A program made the position numbers and the translations under genes. Source: Aliikangiella marina (GTDB lineage Bacteria; Pseudomonadota; Gammaproteobacteria; Enterobacterales; Kangiellaceae). Taken from it: a stretch of DNA of 64,000 nt. Below are positions 8,470-16,728 of this stretch, piece by piece. The notes under the pieces were generated by a model. It ran no database searches. It had not been told where the DNA came from and was given only the letters and a program-made list of their open reading frames with translations. Position 1 is the first letter of the stretch. The number at the start of each line of letters is the position of its first letter. Where the stretch lies: positions 1,225,803 to 1,289,802 of the forward strand of contig NZ_VIKR01000002.1 in assembly GCF_007004765.1 (NCBI RefSeq). Direction: 5' to 3'.

Positions 8470-9660
8470 CTAATCAATAGTATCTTCAGGCTTTAGAACG
8501 CTTCGAACATGAGCCAAGTCTTTGTCGCCGCGTCCCGATAAATTGACGACGATTATTGTTCCATCATCAGCTTTCTCTGCAAGCTTTAATGCGTAGGCTA
8601 ACGCATGTGACGACTCCAGCGCTGGAATAATTCCTTCACTCTTTGATAAAGTTTGGAATGCTTCAAGGGCTTCTGTGTCAGTTGCTGATACGTACTCAAC
8701 ACGACCGATATTTTTTAAGTGAGCATGTTGAGGGCCTACGGCAGGGTAGTCTAACCCTGCCGATATTGAGTAGGATTCTTCTATCTGACCATCGTCATCT
8801 TGCATGACATAGGTTTGGGCGCCGTGCAAAATACCAAGTTTTCCTTTTGCCAAGGTCGCACCGTGTTCATGAGTGTCAACACCTTTACCCGCCGGCTCTA
8901 CCCCGATTAGCTTTACTGTTTCTTTGTCGAGCAAATCGGCAAAAAGTCCGATGGCGTTCGAGCCACCACCGACGCAAGCAATAGCGTAATCGGGTAAACG
9001 ACCTTCAGCTTCGAGAATCTGCTTGTGAACTTCTTCTCCTATCATTTTCTGAAACTCTCTCACCATTGTTGGAAATGGATGAGGGCCCGCTGCGGTTCCG
9101 AGGAGGTAATGGGAGTTTTTATAAGTAGCAGACCAGTCTCTGAGTGCTTCATTACAGGCATCTTTTAATGTCCCACTTCCTGAAGTCACAGGTATAACTT
9201 TGGCCCCCATGAGCTCCATCCTAAAAACGTTGGGTTGTTGTCTTTGACAATCCACTTCCCCCATGTAAACGCGGCATTTTAACCCCAGAAGTGAGCAGGC
9301 TATCGCCGTTGCCACACCGTGTTGGCCAGCACCAGTTTCAGCGATTACTTCTGTTTTTCCCATTCGTTTTGCCAACAATGCTTGACCAAGAACTTGGTTA
9401 GTTTTGTGTGCGCCACCGTGAAGAAGGTCCTCTCGTTTTAGATAGATTTTAACTTTATCGTTTGGAGAGAGATTTTTGGTAAGCGTTAGCGGGGTTGGAC
9501 GCCCAGCGTAGTTTTTGAGTAAGTCGGAAAATTCTTTTTTAAAAGACTCATCCGATTGAGATTCGATAAAAGCACCTTCGAGTTGAGTGAGAGCTGGAAC
9601 TAGTAGCTCCGGCACATACATTCCACCAAAGTCCCCAAAATAGCGATTTAACTTTGTCAT
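8470..9660 (-). CDS. trpB: Tryptophan synthase beta chain
   Basis: PLP enzyme that condenses indole with serine to give tryptophan. The 396-residue protein carries the PLP lysine Lys86 in [21 protein letters not shown], the glycine-rich phosphate cradle [10 protein letters not shown] and the subunit-gate region [15 protein letters not shown]. It is the classical TrpB1 type, as expected for a protein paired with TrpA. An AGGTAA ribosome-binding site precedes the ATG. It lies 11 bases after trpCF. Confidence 0.98.
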   Translation of the reverse strand: MTKLNRYFGDFGGMYVPELLVPALTQLEGAFIESQSDESFKKEFSDLLKNYAGRPTPLTLTKNLSPNDKVKIYLKREDLLHGGAHKTNQVLGQALLAKRMGKTEVIAETGAGQHGVATAIACSLLGLKCRVYMGEVDCQRQQPNVFRMELMGAKVIPVTSGSGTLKDACNEALRDWSATYKNSHYLLGTAAGPHPFPTMVREFQKMIGEEVHKQILEAEGRLPDYAIACVGGGSNAIGLFADLLDKETVKLIGVEPAGKGVDTHEHGATLAKGKLGILHGAQTYVMQDDDGQIEESYSISAGLDYPAVGPQHAHLKNIGRVEYVSATDTEALEAFQTLSKSEGIIPALESSHALAYALKLAEKADDGTIIVVNLSGRGDKDLAHVRSVLKPEDTID

Positions 9661-9671
9661 TAGTTTACCTT

Positions 9672-11054
9672 TTATACTCTTAAATTTTGGAATAATTGCG
9701 CGATCTTTTGTTCGCTCTTTAATCCCGGCTCGTGTTCAACACCCGAACTGAGATCAATCCCAAAAACATTTTTCGATACTGCGTCTACTGCATTATTTAA
9801 ATTGATACCACCAGCTAACATTACTTGCGTGCAATCAATCGTTTCAAGTAACTGCCAGTCGAAGGTATGTCCAGACCCGCCATAAGTGCTAGAATCTGTG
9901 TCCAAAAGATATCGGTTTACATCTGGATTTTTGATAAAGCGAATTTCATCAGATATTCGTTCGGCTTTCCAAATTTGAACTTGATTTAATTTCGACTTTA
10001 GTTCGGCAATGTATTCTGCAGTTTCATCGCCATGTAATTGAACTGCGAATAGCGAAAGTGTTTGTGCAATATTCACAATCTTTTCGATAGATTCGTTGAC
10101 AAAAACACCTACGTACTTCAGTGGAGCTGTGGATACTAGTTGTTTAGCCGCGTCCAGCTCGATATAGCGTTTTGATTTTGGATAAAAAACAAGGCCTCCG
10201 AATATACCTCCGTGCTTGTCAACAGCGGTTGCATCTTGAGGCGTTTTCAAACCACAAATTTTAACGTTACCAAACAATAGTGATTTACAATGACTGCGCA
10301 TATCAGCTTGGGCCATAATAGATGAACCAATCAAGAAGCCATTGACCAAAGGTGATAAGCGTTTGATATCTTGATAAGTTTCGATACCAGATTCCGAGAT
10401 AAGAATTACATCTTTATCGACTTTACTAACAAGCTTTTCAGTTGTTGCTAAGTCTATCTTTAGTGTTTTTAAATCTCGATTATTAATGCCAATTATCTTT
10501 GCATCCAGTTCAAGCGCTCTGGATAACTCTGATTGATCATGCACTTCGGTTAGCACATCCAGATTTAAAAACTCGGCAACTTGCGCAAGACTGTTGTAAG
10601 TCTCATCATCTAATACGGAAAGCATTAACAAAATTGCATCAGCGCCATAGTGACGAGCTTCGTATACTTGGTAGCAATCGATAAAAAAGTCTTTGCAAAG
10701 AATGGGCTGGTCAACCCGCTTGCTCGCCGTTTTAAGATATTCAAAGTCACCTTGAAAATATCGATTATCAGTTAATACCGATATTGCGCTAGCAAAGTCT
10801 TTGTACTGGTCGAGTATTTCATTAATATTAAAATCGGCGCGAATCAACCCTTTAGAGGGAGATGCTTTTTTACACTCTAAAATAAAGTCAGACGCTTGAT
10901 TGCTAAGCGCTTTTTTAAGGCTGCGTTCACTTGGTTTTATTTCCGCTTTAAAATCTACCAGTGGCTTGCGCTTTTTTCTCAGGTCGACTTCGACGCGTTT
11001 ATGATTAACAATTTCTTCGAGCACATTGCGCTTGCTCGCTTCAGGACTAAGCAT
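9672..11054 (-). CDS. trpCF: Fused indole-3-glycerol-phosphate synthase / phosphoribosylanthranilate isomerase
   Basis: A bifunctional 460-residue protein covering two consecutive steps of tryptophan synthesis. Residues 1 to about 255 are the IGPS barrel ([43 protein letters not shown]). Residues about 262 to 460 are the PRAI barrel ([46 protein letters not shown]). The fusion is the form found in enterobacteria and many gammaproteobacteria. Its start overlaps the end of trpD by eight bases, which suggests translational coupling. Confidence 0.97.
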   Translation of the reverse strand: MLSPEASKRNVLEEIVNHKRVEVDLRKKRKPLVDFKAEIKPSERSLKKALSNQASDFILECKKASPSKGLIRADFNINEILDQYKDFASAISVLTDNRYFQGDFEYLKTASKRVDQPILCKDFFIDCYQVYEARHYGADAILLMLSVLDDETYNSLAQVAEFLNLDVLTEVHDQSELSRALELDAKIIGINNRDLKTLKIDLATTEKLVSKVDKDVILISESGIETYQDIKRLSPLVNGFLIGSSIMAQADMRSHCKSLLFGNVKICGLKTPQDATAVDKHGGIFGGLVFYPKSKRYIELDAAKQLVSTAPLKYVGVFVNESIEKIVNIAQTLSLFAVQLHGDETAEYIAELKSKLNQVQIWKAERISDEIRFIKNPDVNRYLLDTDSSTYGGSGHTFDWQLLETIDCTQVMLAGGINLNNAVDAVSKNVFGIDLSSGVEHEPGLKSEQKIAQLFQNLRV

Positions 11055-12069
11055 TTACGACCTCCGTTTGGCTAACTTCAGCGAGAGAGAGGAGCGTTTC
11101 AAATGCTTTACCGCTCTCAATAACGGCTTTCGCATCGACAACACCTTGTTTAATTGTCGCACTTTTGCCAACTACATAAAAAAGAGCGCCTGCATTCGCT
11201 GCGACAGTATCGATTATTGCAGGATCCGCTTCACCTTTTAATACGGCTACAAACTGACGCGCATTTTCTTCTGGTTCGCCACCAAATAGTGCATCTAAAG
11301 GAACCGGTTGAAGCCCAAAATCACTTGGCGATAACTCGTACTCGTGAATTTCGCCGTCTTTTAATTCAGCAACAACCGTTGAGCCTGCAAGGGTGATTTC
11401 ATCACATCCACAACTATGAACAACCATTGCCGATTTACAACCCGATAATCGAAGAGATTCCGCTGCAGCATAACAGTATTCGGGAGAATAAACTCCCATC
11501 AACTGAAATTCTGGATTTGCTGGATTAATAAGCGGCCCAAGCAAATTAAAAATAGTACGCGTACCAAGTTGATTTCTAATTGGCATAACATGTTTAACGC
11601 CCGGGTGATATTGCGGTGCGAACAGAAAGGTTACGCCAACTTCGTCAAGACACTTGCGAGCGATCTCTGGCGCCATATCGATTTTAATCCCAAGTCGTTC
11701 TAACACGTCGGCAGAGCCACACTTACTTGATATAGAACGGTTTCCATGTTTAACCATTTTAATACCATGAGTCGCAGCCAGAAGTGACACTAAGGTTGAA
11801 ATATTTAAGGTGTGTTTTCCGCTTCCCCCAGTGCCACAGCTATCGGCAGAGCTATACTCTGGCTTATCGAAGAAATTTGCTTGCGTTCTAAGCGCTTGCG
11901 CGGCTCCAGCTACTTCTTCAGGAGATTCCCCCTTCATTTTCAATGCAATAAGAAACGCAGCAATCGTAATAGGATCTTGTTCGCCTCTAACAAACTCGCC
12001 GAAGATTGATTCTGCATCATCTTTAGTTAAATTCTCTTTTTGGAACAATTGTGCTAGTTGTTGTTTCAT
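11047..12069 (-). CDS. trpD: Anthranilate phosphoribosyltransferase
   Basis: Transfers phosphoribose from PRPP to anthranilate. The 340-residue protein shows the family PRPP-binding loop DSCGTGGSGKHTLNIST, the KHGNRSISSKCGSADVLE segment, and FLFAPQYHPGVKHVMPIRNQLGTRTIFNLLGPL. It is a stand-alone TrpD and not fused to TrpG, unlike the enterobacterial TrpGD. It sits 43 bases downstream of trpG and overlaps trpCF. Confidence 0.97.
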   Translation of the reverse strand: MKQQLAQLFQKENLTKDDAESIFGEFVRGEQDPITIAAFLIALKMKGESPEEVAGAAQALRTQANFFDKPEYSSADSCGTGGSGKHTLNISTLVSLLAATHGIKMVKHGNRSISSKCGSADVLERLGIKIDMAPEIARKCLDEVGVTFLFAPQYHPGVKHVMPIRNQLGTRTIFNLLGPLINPANPEFQLMGVYSPEYCYAAAESLRLSGCKSAMVVHSCGCDEITLAGSTVVAELKDGEIHEYELSPSDFGLQPVPLDALFGGEPEENARQFVAVLKGEADPAIIDTVAANAGALFYVVGKSATIKQGVVDAKAVIESGKAFETLLSLAEVSQTEVVNA

Positions 12070-12112
12070 CGCTATTTACTCATTTAATTTAAATTCGTTC
12101 TGTTTCTCTTTC

Positions 12113-12745
12113 TTATTTTGTCGTCGTTTCATCGCTCAGTAACCACTGAATAGAGGACTGTAATAAGTGACTGCCCTGAGTGGTTAAAATAGATTCTGGA
12201 TGAAATTGAAAACCTAAAACCTTTTTTTCGCGATCCGCGACAGCCATGACTTCTTTTTCTCGGTCGCTTGTGGTTGCGATGACCGCCAAATCATCGGGAG
12301 TGACCTCTGCGACCAATGAGTGATATCGAGCAGCTTGAAAATATTTTGGCAAGTGTTCGAAAATCGTTGCTGCAAGGTGATCGGTGTCATCATAAATAAT
12401 CTGGTCAGCCTTCCCATGCACAATACTTTTTGCTTGACCAATTTTTCCGCCATATTGCTGTACAATGGATTGATGACCCAAACAAATGCCTAGAATGGGT
12501 AGTTGGCCGGCATACGCTTTGATCACTTGAAGAGAAATACCCGCAGAATCTGGATTACCTGGCCCAGGAGAAATCACAATGATGGTTTGTTTATCTGCTA
12601 ACCGGCTCTCAGTAAAAATTGATTCAATCGGTGTGTCATTTCTAAAAACAACAACCTCAGCGTCGAGCATTCGAAATTGGTTTACGAGGTTATAAGTAAA
12701 CGAATCGAAGTTGTCGATCATAATTATTTGTAAGGGTAAACTCAT
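12113..12745 (-). CDS. trpG: Anthranilate synthase component II (glutamine amidotransferase)
   Basis: Hydrolyses glutamine to supply ammonia to TrpE. The class-I amidotransferase triad is visible: Cys88 in GICLGHQSIV and His/Glu in FQFHPESILT. The N-terminus reads IIMIDNFDSFTYNLVNQ, as in TrpG/PabA. The 210-residue length is slightly longer than usual at the C-terminus. Its ATG overlaps the trpE stop by one base (TAATG), typical of coupled subunits. Because it sits in the trp operon, TrpG is preferred over PabA, though it could serve both. Confidence 0.96.
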   Translation of the reverse strand: MSLPLQIIMIDNFDSFTYNLVNQFRMLDAEVVVFRNDTPIESIFTESRLADKQTIIVISPGPGNPDSAGISLQVIKAYAGQLPILGICLGHQSIVQQYGGKIGQAKSIVHGKADQIIYDDTDHLAATIFEHLPKYFQAARYHSLVAEVTPDDLAVIATTSDREKEVMAVADREKKVLGFQFHPESILTTQGSHLLQSSIQWLLSDETTTK

Positions 12746-14487
12746 TAGCTGTTCCCCTCGGTTTGAGTCTTTTTTATAACTATATTTGATCCCGTTTGCT
12801 GGCAGATCCGATTGGCGTTTTTGATCGCATTGATGACCGCTAAAGCTTTATTTTCTGTCTCTTTGGCTTCCATGAGTGGGTCAGAATCGAAAACTACTCC
12901 CGCACCAGCTTGAACATAGGCAAGGTTATCTCGGCAGAACGCTGAGCGAATAACAATGCAAGTATCCATGTCGCCTTGACCATTCAAATATCCGACCGCA
13001 CCGCCATAACTGCCTCTGCGTTTTTGTTCTGAACGTCGAATTAATTCTGAAGCCTTGATTTTGGGCGCACCAGTTAATGTTCCCATATTCATGCATGCCT
13101 GATAAGCATGTAAAGCATCAAATTCGGGGTTAAGTAATCCCTTAACGCACGATACGAGGTGCATAACTTGCGAGTATCGATCAACGGCTAAAAGACGCGG
13201 AACATGTGTTGTCCCTGGACGACTTATTCGCGCAATGTCATTTCGTGCGAGATCGACCAGCATCATATGTTCAGCAAGCTCTTTTTGATCGAGTTTAAGC
13301 TCTGCTTCAATTCTTGCATCAAGATCTAAGTCGATTTCGCCGCGACTGTTTTTGCCGCGAGGGCGAGTACCAGCGATCGGGTAGAGCAGTACTTCATTAG
13401 ACTGGCTATCATATTTCAGCGCGCTCTCCGGTGAAGCGCCGAATAACACGAAAGCTTGGTCTTGCATATAAAATAAATAAGGACTCGGATTAGCGGACTT
13501 GAGTTGGCGGTATGCTTCTATAGTTGATTGACAGTTGAGCGAATAAGTTCGAGAGGGCACTACTTGAAAAATATCCCCTTGGACGATGTTTGCTTTCAAC
13601 TTTTCAACTAATTGAGCAAACTGCTGATCATCAAGATTAACCGTTACTTGCTCGTTTTGGGAATCGTTGTCGGAATCATCATTTTTATTGCCTGATAACG
13701 TTAAGCGATTTTTATCATCGGATTGAATACCGACAATCTGGTTATTTTCTTCTGCTCCTAATTGATTTATTTTAAGCTCAAACTCAGCAAATTTTCGGGA
13801 TAAATCAAAATAGGTTTTATCCTGTTCCTCTCCAGAGAAGTGATTGCCAATCAATCGCTTTGAGTTGTTCTGATGATCAATAATCAATAAGGTTTCGGCT
13901 AGATAGAAGACAAAGTCTGGACAGCTATTTTGACCGTCTGTCACTTCTGGAAGCTGCTCAAATGTCGCGATAAAATCAAAAGCAAAAACACCACACAAGA
14001 ATAATGAAAACTCATTAGCGGTATTAGCGACAAAAGCGCTTTTGATTAATCTCAGAATATTGATCGGTGAGGCGCTTTTTAGACGTGAATCTTCATCGAG
14101 ATTCGGTTGTTGTTGCGCAATTTGAATTGTCAGCTTAGGGAGACCTTTGGGATCCCCCTGAGCTAAAACTGACTCCTGGACTTGTTCGTCATAGTTCACC
14201 ATTTGTGCAATATGTTTCAACGCATTTGAACCATTTTCTGATAGCGACTGCAGGACGACTTGTCGCCCATTACATTCGATTCGAAGTGCTGCAGCCAGCA
14301 TCAAAATACTTTTTACATTCTCTTTAGACTCTATTTCACTCGACTCCAAAAGCATCCGGTTTTGGGTCGTTGTATCTTGCAAGCTGAGCCTGCGAAAAAT
14401 TTCCACAGGCTCGAGCAAGGAGTCGACTCCTTTAACAATGGTCTTGATTTGACCAAAGTTTGCTTGGTTCACGTTGATCGATGACAT
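12745..14487 (-). CDS. trpE: Anthranilate synthase component I
   Basis: Converts chorismate and ammonia to anthranilate. The 580-residue protein is longer than the usual 500-520. Extra sequence, rich in Asp, Asn and Glu, lies roughly at residues 245-295 between the N-terminal and chorismate-binding domains. The feedback site motif LLESS (46-50) is present, so inhibition by tryptophan is expected. The catalytic domain shows QGDIFQVVPSR, FGASPESAL, YPIAGTRPRG, AEHMMLVDLARND, GTLTGAPKI and YGGAVGYL. It overlaps the DAHP synthase stop and the trpG start by one base each. Confidence 0.97.
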   Translation of the reverse strand: MSSINVNQANFGQIKTIVKGVDSLLEPVEIFRRLSLQDTTTQNRMLLESSEIESKENVKSILMLAAALRIECNGRQVVLQSLSENGSNALKHIAQMVNYDEQVQESVLAQGDPKGLPKLTIQIAQQQPNLDEDSRLKSASPINILRLIKSAFVANTANEFSLFLCGVFAFDFIATFEQLPEVTDGQNSCPDFVFYLAETLLIIDHQNNSKRLIGNHFSGEEQDKTYFDLSRKFAEFELKINQLGAEENNQIVGIQSDDKNRLTLSGNKNDDSDNDSQNEQVTVNLDDQQFAQLVEKLKANIVQGDIFQVVPSRTYSLNCQSTIEAYRQLKSANPSPYLFYMQDQAFVLFGASPESALKYDSQSNEVLLYPIAGTRPRGKNSRGEIDLDLDARIEAELKLDQKELAEHMMLVDLARNDIARISRPGTTHVPRLLAVDRYSQVMHLVSCVKGLLNPEFDALHAYQACMNMGTLTGAPKIKASELIRRSEQKRRGSYGGAVGYLNGQGDMDTCIVIRSAFCRDNLAYVQAGAGVVFDSDPLMEAKETENKALAVINAIKNANRICQQTGSNIVIKKTQTEGNS

Positions 14488-15503
14488 TATGCAACAACCT
14501 TACCTGCAGCTTGAATAAATGGCTTGATTTCATTCATCAGTTTTGCAAAATGAGCCTCATCGAGCGATTGCGCGCCGTCAGATAAAGCGACTTGTGGGTT
14601 GTAGTGGGCTTCGACGATCACTCCGTCGGCACCGCAAGCGACAGCTGCTTTTGCCATAGGGCCGACAAGCTCCCTAATACCAGTACCGTGTGAAGGGTCA
14701 ACAATAACAGGAAGATGGCTCTTGGTTTTGATGTAGGCGACTGCATTCAAGTCGAGAGTATTGCGAGTCGCTTTTTCAAATGTACGGATCCCTCGCTCAC
14801 AAATGATGACGTTTTGGTTGCCTTCGTTATAAATATACTCAGCAGCTAAAAGTAATTCTTCAATGGTCGCAGACATTCCGCGTTTTAAAATAGCGGGTTT
14901 GTGAGACTGACCGACTGCTTTAAGCAATTTGAAGTTTTGCATGTTTCGGGCACCAATTTGAAAAGCATCAACATATTGTTCGAGCATTTCCACGTGGGCC
15001 GGATCGATTATTTCTGTTACGCACGGAAGGCCATATTCTTTTGAGGCTTCTTGAAGCAGCTGCAAACCTTCTTCCTCTAATCCTTGAAAACTATATGGTG
15101 AGGTCCTGGGTTTAAAAGCGCCACCGCGAAGGCCTACTGCACCGTATTTTTTAACGAGTTCGGCCGATTTGAAAATTTGCTCTCGGTTTTCGACCGCACA
15201 AGGGCCTGCGATTATGGCAAAGGAGCCACCGCCGATCGTCACATCGCCAAACTGCACCTGAGTGTCGTGACTTTGCAGTTCGCGGCTGACCTGTTTGTAA
15301 GTACTTAAGATAGGTTTAACATTTTCTACCATAGGATGGGCGCCGATATTGAGGTTATTGAGGATCCTTTCGTCGCCTAATGCCCCAAGGACAATTCTTT
15401 CGGTTCCAGGCATGTACAGTGGTTTCAAATTGACAGATTCAATCTGCGCGAGTATTTCCTTGGCTTCAACTTCTGTTGCTTCTGGCTTTAATACGATAAT
15501 CAT
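14487..15503 (-). CDS. aroF: 3-deoxy-7-phosphoheptulonate (DAHP) synthase, type I-beta
   Basis: First enzyme of the shikimate pathway, joining phosphoenolpyruvate and erythrose-4-phosphate. The 338-residue protein has an N-terminal ferredoxin-like regulatory domain (MIIVLKPEATEVEAKEIL, residues 1-70). The catalytic barrel shows FAIIAGPCAVENREQI, LRGGAFKPRTSPYSFQG, IGARNMQNFKLL, ILKRGMSATIEE, CERGIRTFE and VIVDPSHGTG. This is the Thermotoga/Bacillus-like form and not the E. coli AroFGH form. As first gene of the trp operon it sits under tandem Trp attenuators, so its expression should follow tryptophan supply. The symbol follows the common name for this type. Confidence 0.93.
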   Translation of the reverse strand: MIIVLKPEATEVEAKEILAQIESVNLKPLYMPGTERIVLGALGDERILNNLNIGAHPMVENVKPILSTYKQVSRELQSHDTQVQFGDVTIGGGSFAIIAGPCAVENREQIFKSAELVKKYGAVGLRGGAFKPRTSPYSFQGLEEEGLQLLQEASKEYGLPCVTEIIDPAHVEMLEQYVDAFQIGARNMQNFKLLKAVGQSHKPAILKRGMSATIEELLLAAEYIYNEGNQNVIICERGIRTFEKATRNTLDLNAVAYIKTKSHLPVIVDPSHGTGIRELVGPMAKAAVACGADGVIVEAHYNPQVALSDGAQSLDEAHFAKLMNEIKPFIQAAGKVVA

Positions 15504-15576
15504 TGGTTTATCCTCTAAGTTAATAATATCTTCAATCTGTAATTAAAAAATTCGGTTTCTTTCCGTCAAATTAAGC

Positions 15577-15606
15577 AAAAAAAAACCCGCTTGAAGGAGC
15601 GGGTTT
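15577..15606 (-). terminator. Attenuator terminator 2 (gene-proximal)
   Basis: On the minus strand AAACCCGCT (15606-15598), a six-base loop and AGCGGGTTT (15591-15583) form a nine-pair stem followed by nine T residues. It lies 73 bases before the DAHP synthase start and downstream of Trp leader peptide 2, so it is the decision terminator of the second attenuator. Confidence 0.9.
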
Positions 15607-15660
15607 CAAAAAGTCGTCTTTTTTAGACAGCATCGGTTACCCACTCAAAGTATCTGAGTG
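15597..15660 (-). promoter_or_regulatory. Attenuator 2 regions 1, 2 and 3
   Basis: Region 1 CACTCA (15660-15655) pairs with TGAGTG (15647-15642), forming the 1:2 pause hairpin. Region 2 GAGTGGGT (15646-15639) can instead pair with region 3 ACCCGCTC (15604-15597) over eight positions with one G-U, giving the antiterminator. The Trp codons of leader 2 (15669-15661) lie directly before region 1, so a ribosome stalled there would mask region 1 and favour read-through. Confidence 0.85.
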
Positions 15661-15702
15661 CCACCACCATGCTGTATGAATATTGTTGTGTCTGTTAATC
15701 AT
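15637..15702 (-). CDS. trpL: Trp operon leader peptide 2 (three consecutive Trp)
   Basis: A 21-codon frame from ATG at 15702 to TAA at 15637 encodes a peptide beginning MINRHNNIHTAWWWH and ending SDTLSG. Codons 12-14 are TGG-TGG-TGG, the classic regulatory run of a Trp-attenuation leader. It resembles leader peptide 1 (shared H-NI-T-WW pattern). The ribosome-binding site is weak. It is followed immediately by competing 1:2, 2:3 and 3:4 pairings. Confidence 0.9.
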   Translation of the reverse strand: MINRHNNIHTAWWWHSDTLSG

Positions 15703-15784
15703 GATTTTAATCGTCTATTTATTTAATTTCGCTATTTCTAGAACAAGATTAATTATTCGTTGTTTAAAGCGGCAATTCGGACAT

Positions 15785-15817
15785 AAAAAAACCCGTTAGA
15801 TTGCTCAAACGGGTTTT
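15785..15817 (-). terminator. Attenuator terminator 1 (promoter-proximal)
   Basis: On the minus strand AAAACCCGTT (15817-15808) and AACGGGTTTT (15797-15788) form a perfect ten-pair stem with a ten-base loop and a run of seven T residues. It follows Trp leader peptide 1 and precedes leader peptide 2 by about 80 bases. Confidence 0.9.
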
Positions 15818-15854
15818 CAAATTCTTTACAAATCGCGTATACGCCAGAAAACCC
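15811..15854 (-). promoter_or_regulatory. Attenuator 1 antiterminator
   Basis: Region 2 GGGTTTTC (15854-15847), starting two bases after the leader 1 stop codon, is exactly complementary to region 3 GAAAACCC (15818-15811). Region 3 is also the left arm of terminator 1, so the two structures exclude each other. A short CTCT/AGAG pairing across the Trp codons could act as the 1:2 hairpin. Confidence 0.8.
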
Positions 15855-15855
15855 T

Positions 15856-15918
15856 CTAGTTTTGCCAGTGCCACCAGAGAGTAGAAATGTTGTGTGCGTG
15901 TACATTTATTGTTTTCAT
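15856..15918 (-). CDS. trpL: Trp operon leader peptide 1 (WWHW)
   Basis: Twenty codons from ATG at 15918 to TAG at 15856 encode MKTINVHAHNISTLWWHWQN. Trp codons 15, 16 and 18 sit just before the stop, as in classical trp leader peptides, and the antiterminator and terminator follow at once. No strong ribosome-binding site is present, and the nearest promoter-like boxes would leave a very short untranslated leader. Confidence 0.9.
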   Translation of the reverse strand: MKTINVHAHNISTLWWHWQN

Positions 15919-15925
15919 GGGGCAA

Positions 15926-15961
15926 AGGTATCTTATAAGTCTCGGCACTGTCAAGCGTCAA
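15926..15961 (-). promoter_or_regulatory. Candidate trp operon promoter(s)
   Basis: Two overlapping arrangements are visible on the minus strand: TTGACG (15961-15956) with TTATAA (15938-15933) at 17-base spacing, and TTGACA (15954-15949) with a poorer -10 at 15931-15926. The first has the better -10. Both place the start within about ten bases of the leader 1 ATG. No TrpR-like palindrome was recognised. Confidence 0.6.
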
Positions 15962-16107
15962 TTTTTTGATATAAGCAAAATATATTGTTTTATTTCACGA
16001 CAAAAAAACGCAACTTCTTGAAAATTGACTATATTTATACAAGAAATGCCTGCGTTAAGCGGAGATTTTTTGAGCCGAGTAGGGTGGAAAATCGACATTT
16101 AACGAAT

Positions 16108-16116
16108 TGGTATAAT
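16108..16116 (+). promoter_or_regulatory. Candidate cheW promoter (extended -10)
   Basis: TGGTATAAT is a full TATAAT preceded by a TGn extension, 74 bases upstream of the cheW GTG. No good -35 was seen at normal spacing, as is common for extended -10 promoters. Confidence 0.5.
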
Positions 16117-16189
16117 TATTGCCTTCATTCTAGCTAAACGCAGAAATTAGGCTGATCCGACAAAAATCTGACAAATAGGAACATCAGAC

Positions 16190-16690
16190 GTGGCTGCAGA
16201 TGAAAATATAATAGCCAATAAAGACGGCGAAGACGATACAGTATTGCAGTGGGTGACATTTCGCTTGGCGAATGAAACCTACGGAATAAACGTGATGCAG
16301 GTTCAAGAAGTATTGCGTTTCTCTGATATTGCACCTGTCCCTGGGGCGCCACCTTATGTGCTTGGGATTATTAACCTTCGGGGAAATGTTGTTACCGTTA
16401 TCGACACCTGTCAAAGATTTGGCTTACCTCCAATTGAGATAACTGACAACACCCGTATTGTAATAATCGAAACCAGTCACCAAGTGATTGGCATACTGGT
16501 TGATGCGGTCGCGGAGGTTGTGTATTTAAAGCAGTCAGAAATAGAGACGACACCTAATGTCGGTAATGAAGAATCAGCTAAATTTATTCAAGGGGTTTCA
16601 CATCGCGATAATGAGCTCCTGATATTGGTCGATTTGAATAAACTGCTTGGCGAAGAAGAGTGGGATGAACTCGACTTTTTAGACTATTAA
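16190..16690 (+). CDS. cheW: Chemotaxis coupling protein CheW
   Basis: Scaffold protein that links chemoreceptors to the CheA kinase in the polar array. The 166-residue protein has the CheW SH3-like pair of barrels: QWVTFRLANETYGINVMQVQEVLR, PYVLGIINLRGNVVTVIDTCQRFGL and VVDAVAEVV-type blocks. The start is GTG at 16190 with AGGA about nine bases upstream; no ATG fits. A DUF2802 gene follows after 38 bases, the usual neighbour at the end of flagellar/chemotaxis clusters, but here no other che or fla gene is adjacent. Confidence 0.95.
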   Translation: MAADENIIANKDGEDDTVLQWVTFRLANETYGINVMQVQEVLRFSDIAPVPGAPPYVLGIINLRGNVVTVIDTCQRFGLPPIEITDNTRIVIIETSHQVIGILVDAVAEVVYLKQSEIETTPNVGNEESAKFIQGVSHRDNELLILVDLNKLLGEEEWDELDFLDY

Positions 16691-16728
16691 ACCCGCCACA
16701 GATTGAGCGGGAATATTGAGAGGCAATT

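Noticed and set aside
15608..15623. AAAAAG-TCGT-CTTTTT hairpin within attenuator 2 as a third terminator
   Set aside because: The stem is almost only A-T pairs and there is no separate T run beyond it, so it should not terminate by itself.
15764..15961. A 65-codon open frame on the minus strand across the trp leader
   Set aside because: It starts with TTG, overlaps leader peptide 1 in another frame, and runs through the attenuator terminator; the Trp leader peptide explains the region better.
16692..16713. CCCGC/GCGGG hairpin between cheW and the DUF2802 gene as a terminator
   Set aside because: No T run follows, and the two genes are usually co-transcribed; kept only as a possible modulating hairpin.
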